DNA of 64,000 nt from Paenibacillus polymyxa (GTDB lineage Bacteria; Bacillota; Bacilli; Paenibacillales; Paenibacillaceae). The notes below the pieces were generated by a model. The model saw nothing but the letters and a program-made list of their open reading frames with translations, ran no database searches and was not told the origin of the DNA. Positions 57,046 to 64,000 of the stretch are shown here, one piece after another; position 1 is the first letter of the stretch; each line of letters opens with the position of its first letter. The translations under genes were made by a program, and so were the position numbers. The stretch is from contig NZ_JAGGNR010000011.1 of assembly GCF_018614975.1 (NCBI RefSeq), forward strand, positions 62,001 to 126,000, read 5' to 3'.

Positions 57046-58038
57046 TCACCCTTTCACAGGATCGAGTGTTGCAACAGGTACTTCTGACGTAGCAGAGACA
57101 TTGGCAAGCTTGGCATCCAACTCGCGCATACGGTTAAACGAAGCAATGGATACTTCTACCTGTTCGTTGGTCGGTTCTTTTGTTGTCAGCAATTGCAGCC
57201 ACAATCCCGGGTATCCGAGATAACGCAGTACAGGAATATCACGTACGGAGTTCGTAAGCTTTAACAGTTCAAAAGAAATGCCTAGCACAACTGGCAATAA
57301 CAACAGACGCTGACCCATACGCTCCCAGAGGTTATCGTACGTGAAGAGAGAGTATAGAAACACTCCAATAATGACAGTCAACATAATGAAGCTGCTTCCG
57401 CAGCGGTAGTGTAACCGGCTGTACTTTTGCACGTTCTCCGGTGTCAGTTCTTCACCAGCTTCATGTGCACTGATTACTTTGTGCTCCGCCCCATGATACT
57501 GGAAGAGACGTTTAATCATCGGCGTCTGTGAGATTAACCACAGATAGGCGAGTAACAGGATCAGCTTAATGCCGCCTTCCAGTAAATTATGCAAAAACTG
57601 ATTGTCGAATGCATTTTTGAATAGAAAATTCTCGATAACAACAGGAAGCAAAGTGAGCACAACTTTACCAAAAAGGAATGAAAGGATGGCGACGGCGGTC
57701 ACACCAATGATCATGCTTAGGCTCCAGCCCGAACCTTCTTTGTCTTTTTGCTTGGCTTTCTCTTCCGGTTCCAGTTCATCATCAGCATAGGCGTCAGCAG
57801 AATAATTGAGATGTCTGCTACCTTTGACACTTGAATCTATAATGCTGACAATTCCGCGTAATAAAGGAATCCGCCGCAATTTCGTGACCCAGGACTTGTC
57901 TTGCTTGGGAACTTCCAGATACGTAATTTCGCCGTCTTTTCTACGAACAGCTGTAACGTTGACATGTTTCCCACCGAACATTACGCCTTCAATGACAGCT
58001 TGCCCCCCATAGCTGACAGGCTTGGATTGTTGAGGCAA
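57046..58038 (-). CDS. yqhQ: DUF1385 membrane protein YqhQ
   Basis: About 330 aa. N-terminal signature YGGQAVIEGVMFGGK, then several membrane segments, the conserved FQYHGAEHKVISAHEAGEELTPENV with HGAEHK, and YRCGSSFI. A family of unknown function. TTG 58038 has AGGAAGG eight bases upstream; GTG 58047 is too close to it. It is divergent from yqhR. Confidence 0.94.
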   Translation of the reverse strand: MPQQSKPVSYGGQAVIEGVMFGGKHVNVTAVRRKDGEITYLEVPKQDKSWVTKLRRIPLLRGIVSIIDSSVKGSRHLNYSADAYADDELEPEEKAKQKDKEGSGWSLSMIIGVTAVAILSFLFGKVVLTLLPVVIENFLFKNAFDNQFLHNLLEGGIKLILLLAYLWLISQTPMIKRLFQYHGAEHKVISAHEAGEELTPENVQKYSRLHYRCGSSFIMLTVIIGVFLYSLFTYDNLWERMGQRLLLLPVVLGISFELLKLTNSVRDIPVLRYLGYPGLWLQLLTTKEPTNEQVEVSIASFNRMRELDAKLANVSATSEVPVATLDPVKG

Positions 58039-58251
58039 ATTATTCACCTTCCTATTCTGTTCTAGGCCTTCGCGATCAAAGGCAGTTTAATAACCCTATT
58101 GTATCGAATTTTGAGACCAATTTCTAGTTTGTGAGTCAAACCTTGAAGGATGTTGTTAAGATTGACCTGTTTTGAACATACTACCTCGTAGAATCGGAGC
58201 GGAAATTCGAGGCATAATGCGGGATTATCAACTAAATGAAGGAGAATATCG

Positions 58252-58830
58252 ATGACAGAACGTAAGCATGAAGATACATCTCACGATGAAGGTCAACGTC
58301 CAAAAGAAAGGCAGCAAAAAGACAGGGGCAGGCGCCCTACCCAGAGGCAAGGTCAAGCACACTACTACACCAAGCCATTTTCCTTTGCGTTAGAGCTTGG
58401 CTTTTTTGCCGGTTTTATCTGGGGTGGGCTACATTGGCTATTCTATCTGCTGCATTTTACGATTGTACCTGTCGGATTTCTGGCCGAGCCTTTTTTTAAA
58501 CATAAATATATATATACCGCAGCTGGACATTTGACAGGCTGGTTGTTTTTTATCGTCTTTTCCATCTTGGCTTCCTTACTTTATACGTTCACGATTAGAA
58601 AACTGAAAGGGCCGTTACCCGGTATTTTGTATGGAATTGTCTGGTGGCTGATTCTCTTTGTACTGGTCGGACCAAAACTGGGTATGATGAAACCTTTGAA
58701 CGGTTTAACATGGGATTCGATCATCACGGAACTCTGTTTCTTTTTGTTATGGGGGCTGTTCATTGGTTACACGGTAGCCATGGAGTACACGGACGAACGC
58801 AAACGCGAGCCAGAGCAAGCGGGAGCATAG
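58252..58830 (+). CDS. yqhR: YqhR-like membrane protein
   Basis: 192 aa. A hydrophilic basic N-terminus (about 1-40, many Lys/Arg/Gln) is followed by four membrane segments (FALELGFFAGFIWGG, GWLFFIVFSILASLLY, ILYGIVWWLILFVLVG, LCFFLLWGLFIGYTVAM). Function unknown. Named by fit to the conserved order yqhQ-yqhR-aroQ-yqhT-efp. AAGGAG lies seven bases before the ATG. Confidence 0.88.
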   Translation: MTERKHEDTSHDEGQRPKERQQKDRGRRPTQRQGQAHYYTKPFSFALELGFFAGFIWGGLHWLFYLLHFTIVPVGFLAEPFFKHKYIYTAAGHLTGWLFFIVFSILASLLYTFTIRKLKGPLPGILYGIVWWLILFVLVGPKLGMMKPLNGLTWDSIITELCFFLLWGLFIGYTVAMEYTDERKREPEQAGA

Positions 58831-58906
58831 CGCAAAAAAGCTTCTCAATCCGGCAATGCCTGTGTTAAAATAGCAGATGGTTATTTGCAGAGAGGGTGGA
58901 GCAGCG

Positions 58907-59350
58907 ATGAAACGAATTATTGTGATCAATGGTCCGAACCTGAACATGCTTGGTGTACGTGAACCGGGCATCTATGGAACGCTTAGTCTGAAGGATATTG
59001 AAGACAAAATTCGCAGACAGGCTGATGAACTTGGCGTCTCCATCGCTTTTTATCAATCGAACCATGAAGGGGACATCATTGACCGCATTCATGCAGCGAT
59101 GGGTGAGGCAGACGGAATCATACTGAATGCCGGAGCATTTACCCATTATAGCTATGCTATACGTGATGCAATCAATGCTGTAAAAGTCCCTACAGTGGAA
59201 GTACATCTATCCAACATTCATGCACGCGAAGCGTTCAGACATCATTCAGTGATTGCAGCGGAAACAATCGGGCAGATTGCCGGATTTGGCGAAGTAAGCT
59301 ATGAACTGGGATTGCTGGCTCTTGTGCGTCATCTGGACAAACAAACCTGA
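58907..59350 (+). CDS. aroQ: 3-dehydroquinate dehydratase, type II
   Basis: 147 aa, the usual length. Motifs GPNLNMLGVREPGIYG (with active-site Arg and Tyr), FYQSNHEGDIID, NAGAFTHYS and VEVHLSNIHAREAFR are all present. It dehydrates 3-dehydroquinate in the shikimate pathway as a soluble dodecamer. ATG 58907 has GAGGGTGG upstream; the frame open ten codons earlier contains that site. Confidence 0.98.
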   Translation: MKRIIVINGPNLNMLGVREPGIYGTLSLKDIEDKIRRQADELGVSIAFYQSNHEGDIIDRIHAAMGEADGIILNAGAFTHYSYAIRDAINAVKVPTVEVHLSNIHAREAFRHHSVIAAETIGQIAGFGEVSYELGLLALVRHLDKQT

Positions 59351-59389
59351 GCCGGGAACCCGGGAATGTGAGAGAAAGAAGGGTTACCG

Positions 59390-60463
59390 ATGGAAAACAA
59401 ACGAGTAAATAAGTTGCGTGAAGCCATGCGTGAGCATGAACTCACTGCAATGCTGATTACAAACCCGATTAACCGTCGTTATATGACGGGCTTTACAGGC
59501 TCGGCGGGATATGTGCTGATTACGGAACAGGATGCATTTTTGCTGACTGATTTCCGTTACATGTCACAAGCGCCTCAGCAAGCCAAAGGATTCACCGTTG
59601 TGGAGCATGGAGCCAAGCCGATGGATACGGTGCGCGAACTTCTGGCATCTGCAAATATCAAAGCAGTTGGCTTCGAGCAGGATAGTGTTACATTTGGCAC
59701 GCACTCCGCTTATGCTGAAGCACTTCAATCTATCGAACTGAAAGCTGTATCCGGGATCGTGGAACAACTTCGTATGTTCAAGGATGAAGACGAGATCGCG
59801 GTCATGCAGAGAGCAGCAGATCTGGCGGATGCCACGTTCAGCCACGTTCTGCAGTTTGCAAAACCAGGTATGACGGAGCGTGAAGTGGATCTGGAGATGG
59901 AGTTTTTCATGCGCAAACATGGAGCAACGTCCTCTTCGTTTGACACCATTGTAGCTTCGGGTGAACGTTCTGCTATGCCTCATGGTGTAGCAAGCAGCAA
60001 GGTCATTGGTCAGAATGAGTTAATTACATTTGACTTTGGTGCACTTTTGGACGGATACTGTTCAGATCTGACACGCACCATTGCAACAGGCACACCTGTA
60101 CCTGAACTGCGCAAAATTTATGACATTGTACTGGAAGCTCAGTTACATACGCTGGAGAACCTGAAACCGGGCATGACCGGACGGGAAGCAGATGCATTGG
60201 CTCGTGATATCATTGCAGGTCACGGATATGGAGATCAATTCGGACACAGCACAGGCCACGGTCTGGGTATGGAAGTTCACGAAGCTCCTCGCTTGTCCAA
60301 GCTTAGCGATGATGTATTGAAACCGGGTATGGTCGTTACCGTTGAACCGGGTATATATATTGACGGGCTTGGCGGCGTGCGTATCGAGGATGACGTAGTG
60401 ATTACCGAGACGGGTATTCATATTCTCACGAAGTCGGACAAGAAGTTCACCGTAATCGGCTAA
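59390..60463 (+). CDS. papB: Xaa-Pro aminopeptidase (YqhT/PapB), M24 family
   Basis: 357 aa pita-bread peptidase. Metal ligands are visible: Asp in [19 protein letters not shown], His in [14 protein letters not shown], Glu in TVEPGIYI and Glu in [10 protein letters not shown]. It removes N-terminal residues before proline. It lies 39 bp after aroQ, so probably cotranscribed. It is followed by 313 bp without a gene, holding copy 2 of the structured repeat. Confidence 0.96.
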   Translation: MENKRVNKLREAMREHELTAMLITNPINRRYMTGFTGSAGYVLITEQDAFLLTDFRYMSQAPQQAKGFTVVEHGAKPMDTVRELLASANIKAVGFEQDSVTFGTHSAYAEALQSIELKAVSGIVEQLRMFKDEDEIAVMQRAADLADATFSHVLQFAKPGMTEREVDLEMEFFMRKHGATSSSFDTIVASGERSAMPHGVASSKVIGQNELITFDFGALLDGYCSDLTRTIATGTPVPELRKIYDIVLEAQLHTLENLKPGMTGREADALARDIIAGHGYGDQFGHSTGHGLGMEVHEAPRLSKLSDDVLKPGMVVTVEPGIYIDGLGGVRIEDDVVITETGIHILTKSDKKFTVIG

Positions 60464-60556
60464 ATTACAGCCACCAGGGATATAAGACGATTTTTAATAT
60501 AAAGGTACAGGTTATTGCTGATTGTTATGGACCATAGCAAAAGTAGTGAAGGGAGC

Positions 60557-60664
60557 GGAATCGATTCTGAAGAAGCGAAGCGCTCGCCTTTGTCTCCTCA
60601 TTTTAAACCTTATTAAAATCTAGTCGGGAAAATGAGGAGACAACAGCGATCGGAGGAACGATCC
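60557..60664. repeat. Structured dispersed repeat, copy 2
   Basis: Conserved left strand 60567-60589 (identical to copy 1 over 23 nt); 15-bp perfect helix TTGTCTCCTCATTTT (60590-60604) with AAAATGAGGAGACAA (60629-60643); 24-nt loop; right strand CAGCGATCGGA (60644-60654); outer helix GGA-TCG-TTC with two bulges against GAACGATCC (60557-60567, 60656-60664). The rest of the papB-efp gap (60464-60556, 60665-60776) shows nothing else clear. Confidence 0.85.
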
Positions 60665-60776
60665 TAACCCGTAACGGTCACATCGCACATGGTCATCAAT
60701 TCAGAATAAACCCACCTTTACATTAACCCGTCGCCTTATATCACCTACTTTTTAACCATACCAGGAGGGATTTTTT

Positions 60777-61334
60777 GTGATTTCAGTAAACGATTTTAAA
60801 ACAGGCTTGACCGTGCAAGTGGATAACGATATCTATACCGTGCTTGATTTCCAACACGTTAAACCAGGTAAAGGCGCTGCCTTCGTACGTTCCAAATTGA
60901 AAAACCTGCGCAATGGTAACACCGTTGAAAAAACATTCCGTGCAGGCGAAACGATTGGTCGTGCCATCATTGAAAACCGTGGCGTATCCTACCTGTATGC
61001 AAGCGGTACAGAGCACACGTTTATGGATAACGAAACATATGATCAGTTCACATTGACTAGTGATCAACTGGAATGGGAATTGAACTTCCTGAAAGAAAAC
61101 ATGAACGTAAAGATCATCAGCTACCAAGGTGAAATCCTCGGAATTGATTTGCCTACAAGCGTAGAGTTGAAAGTGATCGAAACAGAGCCAAGCGTTAAAG
61201 GGAACACTGCACAAGGTGCTACCAAAAATGCAAAAGTGGAAACCGGTTTGAACGTACAGGTTCCTTTGTTCATTAACGAAGGTGACGTTCTCCTGATTGA
61301 TACACGTGAAGGTAAATATTCCTCCCGTGCGTAA
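60777..61334 (+). CDS. efp: Translation elongation factor P
   Basis: 185 aa, the normal length. N-terminal KOW-like domain with [16 protein letters not shown], the lysine of PGKG (about residue 32) being the usual modification site, then two OB domains ending [11 protein letters not shown]. It relieves ribosome stalling at proline runs. GTG start with CCAGGAGGG upstream. Confidence 0.98.
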   Translation: MISVNDFKTGLTVQVDNDIYTVLDFQHVKPGKGAAFVRSKLKNLRNGNTVEKTFRAGETIGRAIIENRGVSYLYASGTEHTFMDNETYDQFTLTSDQLEWELNFLKENMNVKIISYQGEILGIDLPTSVELKVIETEPSVKGNTAQGATKNAKVETGLNVQVPLFINEGDVLLIDTREGKYSSRA

Positions 61335-61370
61335 CTTTCACAAGCTGTAAGCGAAATAAACGCTAATGAT

Positions 61371-61404
61371 AACCCTTTGCCATTCCGATGGCAGAGGGTT
61401 TTTT
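61371..61404 (+). terminator. Terminator of efp
   Basis: AACCCTTTGCC / GGCAGAGGGTT stem with T-run. No lysine riboswitch is seen between here and lysC. Confidence 0.88.
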
Positions 61405-61525
61405 CGAAAAAAGATTAGCCTATCAGACGCTTTCGTAATATACTGGGTTAAAGTCATTTCTCGTAGAGAATAATGACGATGGACATTAATTATGCATACT
61501 GCACAAGGTAGGGAGTGGATTTGCG

Positions 61526-62779
61526 TTGTCATTGTACGTCATGAAATTTGGGGGCAGCTCGGTCGGAGATACAGAACGCATGAAGCGTGTAGCCGGACGT
61601 GTTGTAGAAAAAGCGGATGAAGGACATCGGTGTGTAGTCGTGGTTTCGGCCATGGGGGATACAACAGATGATTTGATTGATCAGGCAAAACAACTCAATA
61701 GTGATCTGCCTGCTCGTGAGATGGATATGCTCTTAACGACAGGAGAACAGATTTCGATTTCTTTGTTATCGATGGCTATTCAAGCGCTTGGACGTAAGGC
61801 AGTATCGTTGACGGGCTGGCAAGCGGGATTCCGCACAGAGTCGGTTCACGGAAAAGCACGTATTCATGATATTCAACCTGACCGTGTGAATGCAGCACTT
61901 GCTGAGGGCAACATTGTGATTGTTGCAGGCTTCCAGGGCATGACGGAAGACGGCGAGATCACAACGCTAGGTCGTGGTGGTTCGGATACAACAGCTGTAG
62001 CGCTGGCCGCAGCAATTAAGGCAGATGCGTGTGAGATCTATACAGATGTAGACGGAATCTATTCTACGGATCCGCGGATCGTTAAGGTTGCGCGCAAGCT
62101 GAAGGAAATATCGTATGACGAAATGCTGGAACTCGCTAATTTGGGAGCAGCGGTGCTGCATCCGCGTGCAGTAGAGTATGCGAAGCATTCCGGTGTACCT
62201 TTAATTGTAAGATCCAGCTTTAACCATAATGAAGGAACGGTTGTGAAGGAGGAAGCAGCAATGGAACAAGGCGTAGTGGTTAGTGGTATTGCCTATGACA
62301 AAAATGTGGCTCGCATCAGTATTCTGGGTGTGCCGGATGTACCAGGAGTTCTGGCCGAAGTATTTGGTGCACTTGCATCCAATCAGCTGGATGTGGACAT
62401 TATCGTTCAGAGCGGAGTGATGGATGGCAAAGCGGATTTCTCGTTCTCTGTGGCGCTGTCTGATCGTGAGAACGCATTACGTGTCATTGAAGGCCTTCAC
62501 AGCCGTTTGCCTTACCGTGAAGTCACATCTGAGGAGAACCTCGTTAAAATCTCCATTGTTGGCGCAGGGATGGTCAGTCACCCGGGTGTAGCTGCGAAGA
62601 TGTTCAAAGTCATTTCCGCTGAAGGCGTGAGTATCAAGATGGTGAGCACTTCCGAGATCAAAGTATCTTGTGTTATTGACGGTGATAAGCTGCATGACGT
62701 CATTAAGGCATTGCATACAGCATATGATCTCGACACTGCCGAGCAAGCCGTTATCGGTGGACCTCAAGATCGCAGATAA
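61526..62779 (+). CDS. lysC: Aspartate kinase (aspartokinase II type), alpha subunit
   Basis: 417 aa. Kinase domain with MKFGGSSVGD, TTLGRGGSDTTAVALA and TDVDGIYSTDPR; then two ACT domains (ISILGVPDVPGVLAEVF; VSIVGAGMVSHPGVAAKMF-type segment at about 350) for feedback by lysine or threonine. It makes aspartyl phosphate for the Lys, Thr, Met and diaminopimelate pathways. TTG start after GGGAGTGG. A second start inside the frame gives the beta subunit. Confidence 0.96.
   Translation: MSLYVMKFGGSSVGDTERMKRVAGRVVEKADEGHRCVVVVSAMGDTTDDLIDQAKQLNSDLPAREMDMLLTTGEQISISLLSMAIQALGRKAVSLTGWQAGFRTESVHGKARIHDIQPDRVNAALAEGNIVIVAGFQGMTEDGEITTLGRGGSDTTAVALAAAIKADACEIYTDVDGIYSTDPRIVKVARKLKEISYDEMLELANLGAAVLHPRAVEYAKHSGVPLIVRSSFNHNEGTVVKEEAAMEQGVVVSGIAYDKNVARISILGVPDVPGVLAEVFGALASNQLDVDIIVQSGVMDGKADFSFSVALSDRENALRVIEGLHSRLPYREVTSEENLVKISIVGAGMVSHPGVAAKMFKVISAEGVSIKMVSTSEIKVSCVIDGDKLHDVIKALHTAYDLDTAEQAVIGGPQDRR
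62261..62779 (+). CDS. lysC: Aspartate kinase beta subunit from internal start
   Basis: An in-frame ATG (MEQGVVVSGIAYDKN) eight bases after a perfect AAGGAGG (62246-62252) would yield the 172-aa regulatory half alone. B. subtilis aspartokinase II is known to be an alpha2-beta2 enzyme with the beta chain made this way, and the position here, just before the ACT domains, is equivalent. Confidence 0.75.
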   Translation: MEQGVVVSGIAYDKNVARISILGVPDVPGVLAEVFGALASNQLDVDIIVQSGVMDGKADFSFSVALSDRENALRVIEGLHSRLPYREVTSEENLVKISIVGAGMVSHPGVAAKMFKVISAEGVSIKMVSTSEIKVSCVIDGDKLHDVIKALHTAYDLDTAEQAVIGGPQDRR

Positions 62780-62804
62780 GTATTTTCTGTGTATGTAAAT
62801 TAGC

Positions 62805-62847
62805 AAAGGTGTACTGTTGCCAACGGGCAAGCAGTACACCTTTTTTT
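62805..62847. terminator. Bidirectional terminator between lysC and comB
   Basis: AAAGGTGTACTG / CAGTACACCTTT 12-bp perfect stem, T-run on the right and A's on the left. Confidence 0.93.
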
Positions 62848-62866
62848 GTTTTTCTCATGGCAATTC

Positions 62867-63622
62867 TCACATCAACTTGAACATCTTTCCTCCGCGTATG
62901 CCTCTACCTCTATAAGGTTGCATGCGGTTCCCCTCCCCCATCTCGGGAACACAATCCAGCAGGTTTAATTGAGAACAATACGAAATATCATGAACTCTGC
63001 CCAACTTTTCAAGCCTCCGACCGCTAACAGATCTCTGCACCAGATCAGGAATGCTCTCCTGACAGTGGGATACCGCCTGATGAAGCACTATGCCGAGATC
63101 GTTTAGTTGGAGGGGAGAACAGGATTGACGGTGCATTTCGTCGATGATACATCCAGCACACAAGCTGTCCTCCAGAGCAAATTCATCCTGGTTCCCCGCA
63201 CATAACAGCAATACATCTCGTTGAAGTTCACATAGAACTGCTGCAACAGCCTGCACATTGAGAAATGAACCAGCGAATACATGTTTCCCCTTGGAAGCCT
63301 TGATCAAGGCTCGGGTTCCATCGGTTGTGGTTAGAATGATTGTTTTATCTGCAATGCCTGCAGTCATATATTCATAGGGGGAATTACCCACCTCGAATCC
63401 GGTGATTCTTTTGTCAAAACGTTCCCCGCCTCGAATGCAATCTTTCACTTCCATTTGTTTGGCTTGTGGAACGGTCTCTACGGCAATCACAGCGGAAGCG
63501 TCATACGCCAGAGCCGTAATAATCGTACTGGTCGTACACAATACATCAATGACAACTGCACTTCGCCCTGCAATATCAATGGTACGTACTTCATTCACAT
63601 TGCCAACGACATCAACTCGCAC
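62867..63622 (-). CDS. comB: 2-phosphosulfolactate phosphatase family protein (ComB)
   Basis: About 251 aa with the ComB pattern: AVVIDVLCTTSTIITAL, GGERFDKRITGFEVGNSPYEY, TTTDGTRALIKASKG, VLLLCAGNQDEFALEDSLCAG. Known members remove phosphate from 2-phosphosulfolactate to give sulfolactate. GTG 63622 is preferred, with AAAGGAG nine bases upstream; TTG 63631 abuts that site. It is divergent from spoIIIAA, with about 260 bp between, in which nothing clear was found. Confidence 0.9.
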   Translation of the reverse strand: MRVDVVGNVNEVRTIDIAGRSAVVIDVLCTTSTIITALAYDASAVIAVETVPQAKQMEVKDCIRGGERFDKRITGFEVGNSPYEYMTAGIADKTIILTTTDGTRALIKASKGKHVFAGSFLNVQAVAAVLCELQRDVLLLCAGNQDEFALEDSLCAGCIIDEMHRQSCSPLQLNDLGIVLHQAVSHCQESIPDLVQRSVSGRRLEKLGRVHDISYCSQLNLLDCVPEMGEGNRMQPYRGRGIRGGKMFKLM

Positions 63623-63885
63623 TCCCCACAACTCCTTTCTGTATCTGGGGATCGGTAGTTCTGTTTTGAACCTGAATGGAACTTACCTATCTGCAATTAC
63701 TATATGCATGCACATCTAGACGGGTGCCTAGAACAGAAGGGGGATCTATGGTTTCAACTCTCATCCGTATTCTGAAGAATTGATAGATTTCAGCGTCATA
63801 AATTAAATGTACAGGCATAAACTTGAGATATGAACAAGCGCCAGAAGTGTGAACCAAATGATCTCAAGGTTGGAGGAGCCTGCTC

Positions 63886-64000
63886 ATGAAGGTGAACTGG
63901 AGGGAACTTTTTCCGGAACCGATCCGAACCATTCTTGGAAGAATGCCACCCGCTCTATTGGAACAAGTGGAGGAAGTACGTATTCGTGAAGGCAGACCCC
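63886..64000 (+). CDS. spoIIIAA: Stage III sporulation protein AA, 5' part
   Basis: The first 38 codons are inside the window (MKVNWRELFPEPIRTIL, then LEQVEEVRIREGRP). The xEVRIREGRP segment is the characteristic N-terminal motif of SpoIIIAA, the ATPase of the feeding-tube/SpoIIIA channel between mother cell and forespore. TTGGAGGAG precedes the ATG. Its position downstream of efp matches B. subtilis. Confidence 0.85.
   Translation, partial: MKVNWRELFPEPIRTILGRMPPALLEQVEEVRIREGRP

Noticed and set aside
61335..61525. Lysine riboswitch before lysC
   Set aside because: The gap is about 190 bp with a terminator for efp; the conserved L-box segments are not present.

Overview
The window reads as chromosomal DNA of a spore-forming, facultatively anaerobic Paenibacillus-like Firmicute. 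The reasons are AGGAGG-type ribosome binding sites with frequent TTG/GTG starts, sporulation genes (splB, spoIIIAA), a Bacillus-type Fnr with C-terminal cysteines, a Met T-box, YesM/YesN-type two-component genes, secreted proteins with copper-amine-oxidase N-terminal (CAO-N) domains, and the block patatin-yqhP-yqhQ / yqhR-aroQ-yqhT-efp ... spoIIIAA known from B. subtilis. No tRNA, rRNA, transposase, phage gene or CRISPR array was seen.

Region 1 (1-15967) is the 3' end of a nonribosomal peptide synthetase (NRPS) locus. It holds a 4.3-kaa-plus synthetase fragment with four complete A-PCP modules that ends in an orphan condensation domain, then a 51-residue acidic small protein, a TetR regulator, an MFS exporter and a type II thioesterase. 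Two similar 18-bp inverted repeats, one over the tetR promoter and one before the exporter, look like operators of this TetR protein.

Region 2 (16169-25931) holds msrAB, a VTT-domain membrane protein, two Gfo/Idh/MocA oxidoreductases, an AraC regulator divergent from an oxidoreductase/TIM-barrel/ThuA sugar-catabolism set, a YodB-like HxlR regulator, an unknown protein and a lipoprotein.

Region 3 (26020-33571) is an anaerobic fermentation locus: fnr, divergent adhE, then pflB-pflA. Four Fnr boxes are present, two before adhE and two before pflB. Three have a plausible -10 element at class II spacing. The 690-bp adhE-pflB gap holds a large hairpin and copy 1 of a structured repeat.

Region 4 (33765-42071) is a sugar ABC importer without its ATPase, a YesM/YesN-type two-component pair and a GH3 NagZ-like hydrolase. 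It is probably an amino-sugar or muropeptide scavenging locus.

Region 5 (42257-55552) mixes a secreted CAO-N/PKD protein, zur-yidD, a Met T-box with metG, the znuACB zinc importer under a Zur-operator promoter, ccdA, splB, mntR and a secreted GHL10-type hydrolase. Both CAO-N genes have a GCAAC-N16/17-CGTC ECF-sigma-type promoter.

Region 6 (55644-64000) is the yqh block, then efp, lysC with a nested beta-subunit start, comB on the opposite strand and the start of spoIIIAA. Copy 2 of the structured repeat lies before efp. Its helices covary with those of copy 1, the most novel-looking signal in the window.

All calls come from reading the sequence and from recalled family knowledge; no database search was run.
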